NCBI GenBank assembly: GCA_945901155.1
Contig: CAMDKO010000011.1
Coordinates: 1-44,545 of the forward strand
DNA length: 44,545 nucleotides
DNA from: Pedobacter schmidteae
GTDB taxonomy: Bacteria; Bacteroidota; Bacteroidia; Sphingobacteriales; Sphingobacteriaceae
Direction of reading: 5' to 3'
Each line of letters starts with the position of its first letter. The first letter of the stretch is position 1. Of this stretch, positions 7,903 through 17,370 are shown piece after piece. The notes under the pieces were generated by a model. That model worked only from the letters and a program-made list of their open reading frames with translations, did no database searches and was not told where the DNA came from. A program made the translations under genes and the position numbers.

Positions 7903-8937
7903 ATGAATGATAATAAAATGATCGTAGACCTGCGCAGCGATACAGTTACGCGTCCAACTGCTGGAATGCTGGACGCCATGTTTAGCGCAAAAGTTGGGGA
8001 TGATGTATTTGGAGAAGATGAAACTGTTAACGCACTCCAAAATAAGCTATCAGACTTATTTGGTATGGAAGATGCATTGTTTTGCCCTTCAGGAACCATG
8101 ACCAACCAGATTGGTATTAAATGCTTTACCAATCCGATGGACGAGGTGATTTGTGATGAAACAGCCCATGTATACCGCTATGAAGGTGGTGGAATTGCCT
8201 TTAACTCATCCGCATCTGTTCGTTTATTGTATGGCGACAGGGGTCGTTTAAATGCCGACCTCATAGAGCCAAATGTCAATCCCGATAATGTTCACTACCC
8301 AAAAAGCAGTCTTGTTGTACTTGAAAATACAGTAAATCGTGGTGGAGGAAGCTTTTATACCCTTGATCAAATTGAGCCGATTTATCATCTATGCCGAGTA
8401 AAAAATATGAGCCTGCATCTTGACGGAGCAAGAATTTTCAATGCACTGGTAGAAACAGGAGATGATCCAAAAGAATACGGCAGAATGTTCGACGGAATTT
8501 CTGTTTGTTTATCAAAAGGCCTCGGAGCGCCGGTAGGTTCAGTTCTTTTGGGAAGTAAAGAAACTATCCAAAAAGCAAAACGCAACCGTAAAGTATTTGG
8601 AGGTGGCTGGCGCCAGGCAGGATTTCTTGCTGCAGCGGGAATATATGCCCTTGATCACCATATCAAGAGGTTGAAAGATGATCATAAAAATGCAAAAATA
8701 CTTGCAGAGACTTTGATGAGTTTGCCTTATGTGAAAAGCTGCATGCCAGCTGATACCAATATTGTGATCTTTGAGCTGCATGAAAAGCATGATCCAGAAG
8801 AATTCGTTAAAAAGTTAAATGATTATGGAATCAAGGGTAATACCTTTGGCAAACAAATGATCCGTTTTGTTACCCACTTAGATATAAGTGATTCCATGAT
8901 CGATCAAACTGTACAAACCTTAAAGAAAATTCATTAA
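7903..8937 (+). CDS. ltaE: Low-specificity L-threonine aldolase
   Basis: The 344-residue PLP enzyme of the beta-eliminating lyase fold starts with the family signature VDLRSDTVTRPT. The PLP-binding lysine is K205 in SVCLSKGLGAPVGS, preceded by the LHLDGAR motif whose aspartate contacts the pyridine nitrogen. It splits threonine or allo-threonine into glycine and acetaldehyde. Either ATG 7903 or ATG 7918 could be the start; the first is used because the second would leave only VDLRSD ahead of the motif. It is followed after 92 bp by the biotin carboxylase on the same strand, with no obvious functional link. Confidence 0.93.
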   Translation: MNDNKMIVDLRSDTVTRPTAGMLDAMFSAKVGDDVFGEDETVNALQNKLSDLFGMEDALFCPSGTMTNQIGIKCFTNPMDEVICDETAHVYRYEGGGIAFNSSASVRLLYGDRGRLNADLIEPNVNPDNVHYPKSSLVVLENTVNRGGGSFYTLDQIEPIYHLCRVKNMSLHLDGARIFNALVETGDDPKEYGRMFDGISVCLSKGLGAPVGSVLLGSKETIQKAKRNRKVFGGGWRQAGFLAAAGIYALDHHIKRLKDDHKNAKILAETLMSLPYVKSCMPADTNIVIFELHEKHDPEEFVKKLNDYGIKGNTFGKQMIRFVTHLDISDSMIDQTVQTLKKIH

Positions 8938-9029
8938 TTGATTGATTGAACTAGTTAAAATGACATTGTCAGCATAATAATCATACAGAATTTACCTTTA
9001 TTGCAATCGATCTAAAAGTTTAAGCATAC

Positions 9030-10514
9030 ATGGAAAAAATCCTGATAGCCAACAGGGGAGAAATAGCCCTCCGCGTAATGCGATCTGCGCGCGAGATGGG
9101 CATCAAAACTGTTGCAGTATTCTCTGAGGCTGATCGCAATGCGCTGCATGTAAGATACGCAGATGAGGCTGTTTGCATCGGACTCGCCCCATCGGCCCAA
9201 TCTTATTTGTTGGGAGAGAATATCATCGATGCCTGCCTAAAAACGGGTGCACAAGGCATTCATCCAGGTTACGGATTTTTATCAGAGAATGCAGCATTTG
9301 CCAGACTGGTCAAAGCCGCAGGACTAATCCTTATCGGACCATCGCCTGAAGCCATGGAGATCATGGGTAATAAATTATCTGCAAAAGCTGCAGCATTAAC
9401 TTATAATATCCCAATGGTTCCCGGAACAGAAGAAGCGGTTACTGACATTAGTGTGGCTCAAAACAGAGCAATAGAAATTGGTTTCCCAATTCTTATCAAA
9501 GCAGCTGCCGGTGGCGGTGGCAAGGGAATGAGGATCGTTGAAAAGGCTTCTGATTTTATTGAACAAATGGACCTGGCTGTTTCTGAAGCAACATCTGCAT
9601 TTGGAGATGGCTCTGTTTTTATTGAACGCTATGTTTCTTCGCCAAGGCATATCGAAATTCAAGTTCTAGGAGATAATTATGGCAATATTGTCCACCTTTT
9701 TGAACGCGATTGCTCTGTACAAAGGAGACATCAAAAGGTTGTTGAGGAAGCTCCTTCTTCCGTTTTATCCGAAGAATTAAGACAAAAAATGGGCGAAAGT
9801 GCGGTCAATGCAGCTCGCTCCTGTAATTACACGGGTGCTGGAACTGTTGAGTTCATTCTGGATGAAAATCTTGACTTTTTCTTTCTTGAGATGAATACCC
9901 GCTTGCAAGTGGAGCATCCGGTAACGGAAATGATCACCGGTATTGATTTAGTAAAGGAACAAATACGTATTGCGCGTGGAGAGGCATTAAGTTTTACCCA
10001 GTCAGATTTGAAGATACAAGGTCATGCCATTGAATTAAGAGTCTATGCGGAAGATCCGGCAAACAATTTCCTTCCTGATATCGGTAATTTACAAACCTAT
10101 ATTACCCCAAAAGGCCCTGGCATTCGGGTAGACGATGGGTTCGAGCAAGGGATGGATATTCCGATCTATTACGATCCCATGATTGCCAAATTGGTGAGTT
10201 ATGGAAAAGATCGTACCGAAGCTATAGAACGAATGATCCGTGCAATTGATGAATACCAGATCACAGGAATACAAACTACTTTGGCATTCGGAAAATTTGT
10301 GATGCAGCATGAGGCTTTTGTATCCGGGAATTTTGACACTCATTTTGTAAGCAAATATTTTACTCCGGAACACTTGTTGATTCATGAAGATGAAGATGAA
10401 GCTATGATAGCCGCACTGATTGCTGCTGCATTTATGGAATCAAAAAATGGCAATAACAAAAGCATAGACATCAATCCAGTTCTTTCTCAATGGAAGAAAA
10501 ATAGGAAAGAATAA
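9030..10514 (+). CDS. accC: Biotin carboxylase subunit of an acyl-CoA carboxylase (AccC-like)
   Basis: This ATP-grasp enzyme carboxylates biotin on a carrier protein. Visible landmarks are the N-terminal KILIANRGEIALRVMR, the glycine-rich ATP loop AAGGGGKGMR, the catalytic stretch EMNTRLQVEHPVTE and the C-terminal domain with RVYAEDP. At 494 residues it is longer than E. coli AccC (about 450) because of a C-terminal extension ending in SQWKKNRKE, a style common in propionyl-CoA or related carboxylase alpha subunits. No biotin carrier or carboxyltransferase gene lies next to it, so the substrate (acetyl-CoA or another acyl-CoA) cannot be assigned. ribE follows after 28 bp. Confidence 0.9.
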   Translation: MEKILIANRGEIALRVMRSAREMGIKTVAVFSEADRNALHVRYADEAVCIGLAPSAQSYLLGENIIDACLKTGAQGIHPGYGFLSENAAFARLVKAAGLILIGPSPEAMEIMGNKLSAKAAALTYNIPMVPGTEEAVTDISVAQNRAIEIGFPILIKAAAGGGGKGMRIVEKASDFIEQMDLAVSEATSAFGDGSVFIERYVSSPRHIEIQVLGDNYGNIVHLFERDCSVQRRHQKVVEEAPSSVLSEELRQKMGESAVNAARSCNYTGAGTVEFILDENLDFFFLEMNTRLQVEHPVTEMITGIDLVKEQIRIARGEALSFTQSDLKIQGHAIELRVYAEDPANNFLPDIGNLQTYITPKGPGIRVDDGFEQGMDIPIYYDPMIAKLVSYGKDRTEAIERMIRAIDEYQITGIQTTLAFGKFVMQHEAFVSGNFDTHFVSKYFTPEHLLIHEDEDEAMIAALIAAAFMESKNGNNKSIDINPVLSQWKKNRKE

Positions 10515-10542
10515 AGAATTTTAATTAATCAGGAACTCAAAT

Positions 10543-11127
10543 ATGTTTACAGGCATAATAGAAACAATAGGCAGGGTATTAGATCTTAGAAAAGATCAGA
10601 ATAACCTGCATCTGATAATTGAGTCAGGTATTTCAAATGAACTAACTATTGACCAGTCTGTTGCTCATAACGGTGTGTGTTTAACAGTAGTAGCAATGGT
10701 AAATGGAACGCATACCATTACTGCTGTTGCAGAAACCCTGAACAAATCAAATCTTGGAAAACTTAAAGAGGGAGATTTTGTTAATCTTGAACGATGCATG
10801 CAAATGAATGGTCGACTCGACGGGCATATCGTACAAGGGCATGTAGATCAGACAGGAATCTGTACCGAAGTAAATGATAAGTTAGGAAGCTGGGAATACA
10901 CATTCAAATATGACCCTTCAGAAGGTAATGTAACCGTTGAAAAAGGGTCAATTTGTGTTAACGGTATCAGTCTGACCGTAGTAAACTCAATAGAAAATTC
11001 CTTTTCTGTAGCCATTATCCCCTATACTTATGAGCATACCAATATGCAGCAAATAAAAAAGGGTGATACCGTAAATCTTGAATTTGATATTATTGGGAAG
11101 TATGTGGCGAGGTTGGTTAAACAATGA
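10543..11127 (+). CDS. ribE: Riboflavin synthase alpha chain
   Basis: The 194-residue protein is made of two lumazine-binding repeats. It begins with the invariant MFTGIIE, and the repeats carry the matching motifs NGVCLTV and NGISLTV; HIVQGHVDQTG lies between them. The enzyme dismutates two 6,7-dimethyl-8-ribityllumazine molecules into riboflavin, normally as a trimer in the cytoplasm. It probably shares a transcript with the upstream biotin carboxylase (28-bp gap). It is convergent with hscA across a repeat island. Confidence 0.95.
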   Translation: MFTGIIETIGRVLDLRKDQNNLHLIIESGISNELTIDQSVAHNGVCLTVVAMVNGTHTITAVAETLNKSNLGKLKEGDFVNLERCMQMNGRLDGHIVQGHVDQTGICTEVNDKLGSWEYTFKYDPSEGNVTVEKGSICVNGISLTVVNSIENSFSVAIIPYTYEHTNMQQIKKGDTVNLEFDIIGKYVARLVKQ

Positions 11128-11147
11128 ATTTCAGACTTCAGGTAACT

Positions 11148-11512
11148 GGAACCAAGAACCAAGAACCAAGAGCAAAGACAGTTTAGTGCTAATTGAAATT
11201 TTCTGCCTTTTTCATACTTCAGACCTCCGACTTCCGACCTCAGACTTCAGACAACAGACAACAGATAACCGAACCAAGAACCAAGAGCAAAGATCAAAGA
11301 CTGTTTAGTGCTAATTGAAATTTTCTGCTTTTTTCATACTTCAGACTTCAGACCTCATTTCTCAGACAACTGATAACAGACAACTGACAACTGGAACCAA
11401 GAGCCAAGAACCAAGAGCAAAGATCAAAGACTGTTTAGTGCTAATTGAAATTTTCTGCTTTTTTCAGACCTCAGACTTCCGACCTCAGACCTCAGACCTC
11501 AGACCTCCGTCC
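11148..11512. repeat. Three-copy composite repeat built from heptamers (fills the 392-bp gap 11128-11519)
   Basis: The gap between ribE and hscA is filled by three diverged copies of a unit about 122-130 bp long. Each holds a conserved non-heptameric core, GTTTAGTGCTAATTGAAATT, beginning at 11181, 11303 and 11433. Between the cores the sequence is phased in sevens: 11212-11302 splits into 13 heptamers drifting from TCATACT through TCAGACC and ACAGACA to CAAGAAC and AAAGACT. The last block, 11464-11512, is seven heptamers of consensus TC(A/C)GAC(C/T). A period of seven is not compatible with coding, and the short open frames through it are low-complexity. It resembles short tandem repeat islands; function unknown. 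Confidence 0.85.
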
Positions 11513-11519
11513 TCCTCCT

Positions 11520-13370
11520 TCACTCAATCGCCTTCCCCTTCATCGCAGTAGATATAGCTGTATTCATCAGCCGTTCGGCAAACGGTCGAGTAAATTCATT
11601 TAACTCGTCGATACTTTTTAGAATTAGATCTTTATCGCCAGAGCCTAAAGCATTTTTGAGAGATTGAATCAAATTTTGGGTATCGGCAATTTCAGTTTCA
11701 GAGACTTGTTCTGTGTTTTTAGCTAAAAAACGTTCAACAGTATAAACCATTTGTTCACCTTCTGTGCGGGCTTCTATCAGCATTCTTTTGCTGACATCCT
11801 CTTTTGCATTTTCGACACTATCAATCAGCATTTTCTCTACTTGCTCATCCGTTAAGCCATAGCTTGGTTTTACTTCAACTTCTTGCTTTACACCAGATCG
11901 TAATTCTACGGCTTCAACCGTTAGTATACCATCGGCATTTAGCTTAAAATTAATATCCACCTTCGGAAAACCTGCGGGCATAGCCGGAATTCCTTTGAGG
12001 TCAAATTCTGCCAGCTTGCGGTTTTCGCCAACCAGATCGCGCTCCCCCTGATATACAGAAATTTTCATATTGATCTGTCCATCGATTGATGTAGTATATT
12101 GCCGCCCTGCTTTTGAAGGCACCTTTGCATTTCTGGGGATAATTACATCCATGAGTCCACCCATGGTTTCTATTCCTAAAGAGAGTGGAGTAACATCGAG
12201 TAATAAAATATCTTTTCTGTTTCCGGCTAAAATATCAGATTGAATTGCAGCACCTAAGGCAACAACTTCGTCCGGATTAATCTGATCATGCACTTCTCTT
12301 TGAAAGAATTGGGAAACCTGCAATTTTACTAGAGGAGTTCGTGTTGATCCACCAACCATGACCACCTCTTGAATATCATCAATACCCAATCCTGCATCCT
12401 TTAATGCATTTTTGCAACATTGTATGGTCTGGTCAACTTTTGAAGATATGAGTTCTTCAAACTTCAATTTAGTAATCGCACATGGAATTTCTCCAATAAA
12501 TCCGTTGAAAAGATTTTGTGTGGTCAGTGCTTTTTTGGCTTCTTCTGCCTTCAGGCGTAAAGCTTGATTCAAGGAAGAATCACCTGTAGAATCCTGAAGC
12601 TGATTTTGTTCTACCCAATAATTTACTATTGACTGATCAAAATCATCACCTCCTAAAAATGTATCCCCATTAGTGGAGAGCACTTCAAAAATTCCATTCT
12701 GTATCTTTAAAATTGAAACGTCAAATGTTCCTCCACCAAGGTCATAAACAGCAATAACCTTTTCCTGTTCGGGATCAAGTCCTATCCCATAGGCTAAACT
12801 GGCTGCTGTTGGTTCATTCACAATCCTAAGAACATCCAATCCGGCAAGTTTTCCGGCATCGCGTGTTGCCTGACGCTGGCTATCATTAAAATAGGCTGGA
12901 ACAGTAATAACAGCTCTATTAACCACTGTTTTGAGTGCATGCTCTGCTCTTTCTTTTAGCTCTTTAAGAATCATTCCAGAAAGCTCAATTGGCGAATAGT
13001 ATTTATCAGCAACATTGATCTTAACCAGACTTTCAGTGTCGTCGTCAATAATTTTGTATGAAAACAAACCGCTATGCGCTTCAATATCCTGATAAGAGCG
13101 GCCTAAGAGACGTTTGACAGAAAAGATGGTATTTTGAGGATCTGAAATTAGAAATTCTTTGGCTTCATTTCCAACAAGTACGCTTCCATCAGGCTGAAAA
13201 TGAATCACAGAGGGCACTAGTAATCCCTTACCAGTATCATTAATAACCTGCGGATTACCCTCGGGGTTAATAAATGCTACCAGACTATTGGTTGTACCCA
13301 GGTCTATCCCAACAATTAACTCCTCTTTCTGTATAGATCCGGTTGCAATATTAATAGATACTTTAGCCAT
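11520..13370 (-). CDS. hscA: Fe-S assembly chaperone HscA (Hsp70 family)
   Basis: The 616-residue Hsp70 has a complete ATPase domain ([57 protein letters not shown]) and a substrate domain starting with [17 protein letters not shown]. The N-terminal extension [13 protein letters not shown] before the first strand and the overall length fit HscA, which works with HscB to release Fe-S clusters from IscU, better than DnaK, whose acidic C-terminal tail is absent. The ATG at 13370 is chosen over a TTG at 13385 because a perfect -7 element places the transcript start near 13384. No isc or hscB genes are adjacent. It could be a DnaK paralog, but HscA is more likely. Confidence 0.88.
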   Translation of the reverse strand: MAKVSINIATGSIQKEELIVGIDLGTTNSLVAFINPEGNPQVINDTGKGLLVPSVIHFQPDGSVLVGNEAKEFLISDPQNTIFSVKRLLGRSYQDIEAHSGLFSYKIIDDDTESLVKINVADKYYSPIELSGMILKELKERAEHALKTVVNRAVITVPAYFNDSQRQATRDAGKLAGLDVLRIVNEPTAASLAYGIGLDPEQEKVIAVYDLGGGTFDVSILKIQNGIFEVLSTNGDTFLGGDDFDQSIVNYWVEQNQLQDSTGDSSLNQALRLKAEEAKKALTTQNLFNGFIGEIPCAITKLKFEELISSKVDQTIQCCKNALKDAGLGIDDIQEVVMVGGSTRTPLVKLQVSQFFQREVHDQINPDEVVALGAAIQSDILAGNRKDILLLDVTPLSLGIETMGGLMDVIIPRNAKVPSKAGRQYTTSIDGQINMKISVYQGERDLVGENRKLAEFDLKGIPAMPAGFPKVDINFKLNADGILTVEAVELRSGVKQEVEVKPSYGLTDEQVEKMLIDSVENAKEDVSKRMLIEARTEGEQMVYTVERFLAKNTEQVSETEIADTQNLIQSLKNALGSGDKDLILKSIDELNEFTRPFAERLMNTAISTAMKGKAIE

Positions 13371-13389
13371 AAACAATTTCAACAAGGCG

Positions 13390-13397
13390 CAAAGGTA
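13390..13397 (-). promoter_or_regulatory. -7 element TACCTTTG of hscA
   Basis: An exact TAnnTTTG match on the minus strand lies 20 bases before the hscA ATG. It predicts a leader of about 14 bases and rules out the upstream TTG as the start codon. No clear -33 TTTG is present at 19-21 bp. Confidence 0.5.
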
Positions 13398-13520
13398 GCG
13401 AGTTTAGTTTCAATACAGAACTATTCCAGATAATTTGAGATTTTATTACAATCTGATTAGTTTTTGACAGATAAAAGAACATAAAAAATTGTAAATTTAA
13501 GGAAATAAATAGGCCTGACT

Positions 13521-14030
13521 ATGAAATCATTACTGATCAATTATCTTGAATATAATCAATGGGCAAATGAAAAAATGTGTAAGTATCTGGCAGGAATTGA
13601 CGAACTGGATATAGCTGTCAATAAACAAAATGAATACATGACTATCAAAAAGATAATCATGCACATTGCTGATGGTGAACAGACATGGCTATCAAGACTT
13701 AACGGACAAAATATTCCTCACATGCACAACCTTGACATCGAAGGAAACCTAAATAATATTTGTGAGCTTGTCCGAAAAAATTCAAGTGATTTTATTGATT
13801 TCGCAAGTTCTCAAGATGAAAATTTTTTCACTTCAGGCACCGATTATATAAACCTAAAGGGTAAAAAATTTAGTCAAAATAATGCGGAAATCATTCTCCA
13901 TTGTATGAATCATTCAACGTTTCACCGAGGACAGCTGATCTCCATGTTAAGGCATGTGGGATACACTGACCAGTCGGCAAGTGATTTCATACTATTTTTA
14001 AGGGAAAAAGGCTTTCAGATGACTGAATAA
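13521..14030 (+). CDS. DinB/YfiT-fold putative metal-dependent protein
   Basis: The 169-residue protein is a predicted four-helix bundle of the DinB superfamily. It has the three expected metal-ligand histidines: one in the second helix (IIMHIADGEQTWLSRL, near residue 48) and two in the last (NHSTFHRGQLISML). Members include thiol-dependent transferases such as bacillithiol or mycothiol S-transferases and many uncharacterised proteins. The opening LLINYLEYNQWANEKM is typical. No partner gene is evident: it is divergent from hscA and convergent with dihydroorotase. The fold is well supported, the reaction unknown. Confidence 0.82.
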   Translation: MKSLLINYLEYNQWANEKMCKYLAGIDELDIAVNKQNEYMTIKKIIMHIADGEQTWLSRLNGQNIPHMHNLDIEGNLNNICELVRKNSSDFIDFASSQDENFFTSGTDYINLKGKKFSQNNAEIILHCMNHSTFHRGQLISMLRHVGYTDQSASDFILFLREKGFQMTE

Positions 14031-14136
14031 TAAAAACAAATTATTGATCTTCAGCCTGATGCATAGGTTTTATCCTCGCAATTACTTTATTTACCAAAGA
14101 AAAAAACATTTTGCTGGCCAAAATAAGCTAGAAGAT

Positions 14137-15471
14137 TTAACGGTTAAATGCCAATCTTTTTCCAAAAATTCCATCCTTAATAATCCCATCTTCATAAACT
14201 AAATTACCTGAGACAATAGTACTAATCACAGTTGAACCAAACACTTCGCCTTCAAAGGGGCTCCATCCACATTTTGCTAAAACATTTTTCCTGCTAACTA
14301 CATAAGGTTTATTCAAGTTGACCAATACCAGATCGGCCCAATAACCTTCCCGAATAAAGCCCCGTTTATCTACTTGAAAACAGATTGCCGGACTATGCGC
14401 CATTTTTTCTGCTATTTTCTCTAAGCTGATCTTACCTCTTTTATAAAATTCAATCATTGCAATTAATGCATGCTGAACAAGCGGACCACCAGCAGGCGCT
14501 TTACTAAACGGCTGTGATTTCTCTTCAATTGTATGAGGCGCATGATCTGTAGCAATAATATCAATACGGTCATCTAATACCGCCTGGAAAATTGCTTCCC
14601 GATCTTTAGAAGTTTTAATAGCAGGATTCCATTTAATCCAATTTCCTTTTTTTTCATAGTCTGCATCAGAGAACCATAAATGATGAATACAAGCTTCAGC
14701 AGTAATCCTTTTTTTATTCAGAGGTAAAGTATTATCGAATAATGCGGTTTCGATAGCAGTAGATATGTGAAGAATATGTAATCGAGTATCATACTTTTTA
14801 GCAAGCCCAACGGCAAAAGAAGAAGAAATATAACATGCTTCAGCATTACGTATCATGGGGTGCATTTCTGGGCTTAAATCATCACCGTATTGCGCTCTAA
14901 AACGCTCAGTATTTGTACGTATGGTAGCTTCATCCTCACAATGGGTGGCAACAAGTATAGGTGCCTGACTAAAAATCCCTTCCAAAGTCTTTTCATTATC
15001 TACCAGCATATTTCCTGTAGATGAGCCCATAAATACCTTAATCCCGCAAACATTATTAGGGTCGGTTTTTAACACTTCGTCTAGATTATCATTGCCAGCA
15101 CCCATAAAAAAAGAGTAATTGGCTGCTGAGCTGCGTGCTCCAATGGCATATTTGTTGGCTAATAATTCTTGAGTTAGGGTATTCGGGACTGTATTAGGCA
15201 TTTCCATGAAAGAGGTTATCCCCCCAGCAATAGCTGCCCTGCTTTCTGTAAATATGTCGGCTTTATGCGTTAGGCCAGGCTCTCTGAAATGAACCTGATC
15301 ATCAATACATCCCGGAAAAAGGTGAAGCCCCTCTGCATTGATCTCCTGATCGGCATGATGATCAAGGCTTATACCGATCTGTTCAATGATTCCGTTTTTA
15401 ACAAAAACATCCGCAACAACTAGTTTGCCTTCATTAACAATAGTTGCAGATTTGATAAGAATTGAAGCCAT
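14137..15471 (-). CDS. pyrC: Dihydroorotase (cyclic amidohydrolase family)
   Basis: The 444-residue amidohydrolase catalyses ring closure of carbamoyl-aspartate to dihydroorotate in pyrimidine synthesis. Landmarks are the first metal strand DDQVHFREPG, GIKVFMGSSTGNM with the lysine that would be carboxylated, LVATHCEDE, LHILHIST and IIATDHAPH with the catalytic aspartate. The usual first-strand HxH is here Q59-V-H61, so one metal histidine is replaced by glutamine, as I recall for other Bacteroidota homologs. An allantoinase or hydantoinase role is less likely given the REPGLTHK context. No other pyr genes are nearby. Confidence 0.88.
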   Translation of the reverse strand: MASILIKSATIVNEGKLVVADVFVKNGIIEQIGISLDHHADQEINAEGLHLFPGCIDDQVHFREPGLTHKADIFTESRAAIAGGITSFMEMPNTVPNTLTQELLANKYAIGARSSAANYSFFMGAGNDNLDEVLKTDPNNVCGIKVFMGSSTGNMLVDNEKTLEGIFSQAPILVATHCEDEATIRTNTERFRAQYGDDLSPEMHPMIRNAEACYISSSFAVGLAKKYDTRLHILHISTAIETALFDNTLPLNKKRITAEACIHHLWFSDADYEKKGNWIKWNPAIKTSKDREAIFQAVLDDRIDIIATDHAPHTIEEKSQPFSKAPAGGPLVQHALIAMIEFYKRGKISLEKIAEKMAHSPAICFQVDKRGFIREGYWADLVLVNLNKPYVVSRKNVLAKCGWSPFEGEVFGSTVISTIVSGNLVYEDGIIKDGIFGKRLAFNR

Positions 15472-15692
15472 GCTGAATGAATTAGGTATAATCTAAAATC
15501 ATTGCAATTTCGGAATTTTTTTCCTTAGTTATTAAACAATTACAATTACAAAATGATCTGAAATTTTATATTATTTAAAAAAAATATTCAATCCTAAAAT
15601 AACCACCTGGTTAAAAAAATATCAAAGAATTGAATTTAAGGGCCAAAATATAAAAGCTTGAAGGTAAGAGATACCACATAAAATCAAACACG

Positions 15693-15700
15693 TATCTTTG
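15693..15700 (+). promoter_or_regulatory. -7 element TATCTTTG directly before the helicase gene
   Basis: An exact TAnnTTTG match ends four bases before the ATG at 15705. The predicted transcription start coincides with the start codon, pointing to a leaderless or near-leaderless mRNA. Confidence 0.5.
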
Positions 15701-15704
15701 CCAA

Positions 15705-17084
15705 ATGTCAATATCTTTTGAAGATTTTAAGCTGAACAAACAGATCCTGAATGCTGTTGCAGATGCGGGTTATACTTTACCAACACCCATTCAGGAAAAG
15801 GCGATTATGCCAATTTTATCCGGACAGGATATTATGGGAATTGCGCAAACTGGAACAGGCAAAACTGCTGCCTTTGTGTTGCCAATACTGATGAAGCTAA
15901 AATTTGCCCAGGGTAAAGATGCAAGAGCTTTGATCATTGCTCCTACCCGTGAACTGGCTATGCAGATTGAGGAAAATGTTAAAACATTTGCCAAATACAC
16001 CGACTTACGTACAGTGGTACTTTTTGGAGGACTGGGACCCAAAACACAGATTGCTGAATTAAAAAAAGGAGTCGATATCATTATTTCAACCCCTGGACGC
16101 TTTCTAGACCTTTACCTGGAAGGAAACATCAATACACAATTCCTCAAATTCCTTGTTATGGATGAGGCTGATAAGATGATGGATATGGGCTTTATCGGCT
16201 CCATCCACAGGATTCTGGAAGTAGTTCCAAGAAAACGCCAAAATCTTTTATTTTCGGCCACTATGAGTGAGTTGGTACATAAAATCTCAGGTGATTTTCT
16301 AAAACATCCTACTTTAATTGAGGTAGCAGCCCAAGCAACACCGGCAGATACTGTAAGTCAAGTTTTATATAAAGTACCTAATTTAAAAACCAAACTTAAC
16401 CTGCTTCAGCATCTTTTAAAAGACACAGAAGATTTTACACGTCTAATTATTTTCTGTAAAACCAAAACTGTAGCTGATAATATTTTTCATTTTCTGGAAC
16501 GTAGATATGGCGCTGAACAGGTTCGGGTAATACATGCTAACAAAGGGCAAAATACTAGAATCAATTCAATCAATGCATTTAAAGAAGGTCAAATACGCAT
16601 TTTGGTTGCTACTGATGTGGCATCACGCGGACTGGACGTTACTAATGTTAGTCATGTGATCAACTTTGATGTACCGATTATCATTGAGGATTATGTTCAC
16701 CGCATTGGCCGTACCGGACGTGCTTTGCAAACTGGCGATGCCATTACGTTCTGCAGCCCGTCTGAGGAATACTATGTTGAAAAGATTGAAAAACTGATCA
16801 GACAGATAATTCCATTGTCAGAAATGCCTGAAGATGTATTTATTGATGATACACCTTACGAAGAACGTCAGGATATTGCCAGAGAAATTGATCTTCAGAA
16901 AAGAAGGAATGATCCTGAATTTAAAGGTGCATTCCATGAAAAAAAGGCCAAAAATTCAAAAGGAGTCAAAAAAGTCAAAGCTGAACCGAAAGCCAAGGTC
17001 AGAAATAATAAGCCTGGTGCAGCCCGCAGAAAAAAAAGCATCAAATTTGATGCTGTTCATAAAAAAGATAAAAAGAAAAAATGA
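15705..17084 (+). CDS. DEAD-box ATP-dependent RNA helicase (RhlE-like)
   Basis: The 459-residue cytoplasmic RNA helicase carries all core motifs in order: Q motif TLPTPIQEKAI, motif I AQTGTGKTAA, Ia PTRELAMQI, TPGR, motif II DEAD, motif III SAT, motif V ATDVASRGLD and motif VI HRIGRTGRA. The last 70 residues are a disordered, strongly basic lysine-rich tail likely to bind RNA. The overall form matches the RhlE-type helicases that are abundant in Bacteroidota and assist ribosome assembly or cold adaptation. Its stop overlaps the next start by four bases (ATGA), so the small membrane protein gene is translationally coupled to it. Confidence 0.95.
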   Translation: MSISFEDFKLNKQILNAVADAGYTLPTPIQEKAIMPILSGQDIMGIAQTGTGKTAAFVLPILMKLKFAQGKDARALIIAPTRELAMQIEENVKTFAKYTDLRTVVLFGGLGPKTQIAELKKGVDIIISTPGRFLDLYLEGNINTQFLKFLVMDEADKMMDMGFIGSIHRILEVVPRKRQNLLFSATMSELVHKISGDFLKHPTLIEVAAQATPADTVSQVLYKVPNLKTKLNLLQHLLKDTEDFTRLIIFCKTKTVADNIFHFLERRYGAEQVRVIHANKGQNTRINSINAFKEGQIRILVATDVASRGLDVTNVSHVINFDVPIIIEDYVHRIGRTGRALQTGDAITFCSPSEEYYVEKIEKLIRQIIPLSEMPEDVFIDDTPYEERQDIAREIDLQKRRNDPEFKGAFHEKKAKNSKGVKKVKAEPKAKVRNNKPGAARRKKSIKFDAVHKKDKKKK

Positions 17085-17338
17085 ATCTGCGATTAACCCC
17101 GCTTAATATTGTTGTTGCCCTATTAATTGTCAGTGCTATATATCTGCCCACTATTCCTGTTGTAAAAGGGATGCCTGAATTGGGGAGAGTACCATTATTT
17201 ATTATGATAATTCTGTGTTTGATCACCGATCAGGTATTTCGTAGGTATATAACAAAGCTAAAACGCATTTGGTTAATTGAATTTCTATTTCTCATCTTTG
17301 TGGTTATATTGATTGCACTAATCAACTTGTTTATTTAA
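17081..17338 (+). CDS. Small membrane protein of unknown function, coupled to the helicase
   Basis: The 85-residue protein begins in an ATGA overlap with the helicase stop. It has three hydrophobic segments (about residues 7-25, 36-50 and 64-84) separated by short loops, including a basic RRYITKLKR loop that should face the cytoplasm. No enzyme motif is visible and I do not recognise the family. The overlap, the clean frame and the membrane pattern argue that it is a real gene. Confidence 0.72.
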   Translation: MNLRLTPLNIVVALLIVSAIYLPTIPVVKGMPELGRVPLFIMIILCLITDQVFRRYITKLKRIWLIEFLFLIFVVILIALINLFI

Positions 17339-17370
17339 AATTAACAACCCATAGTTATCGAGTAAAAACT

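Noticed and set aside
7803-8132. Minus-strand open frame over the start of threonine aldolase
   Set aside because: Shadow of the aldolase coding frame; composition and lack of motifs argue against a gene.
11148-11512. CRISPR-like array
   Set aside because: Only three units, unequal spacing, and the intervals between cores are themselves heptamer repeats and not unique spacers; no cas genes.
11078-11551. Two open frames (11078-11308 and 11315-11551) through the repeat island
   Set aside because: They translate heptamer repeats into low-complexity serine/threonine/aspartate-rich text with shifting reading frame, and they overlap ribE and hscA ends. The period of seven is incompatible with coding.
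13371-13385. TTG start for hscA at 13385
   Set aside because: The -7 element at 13390-13397 puts the transcript start at about this position, so the ATG at 13370 is the usable start.
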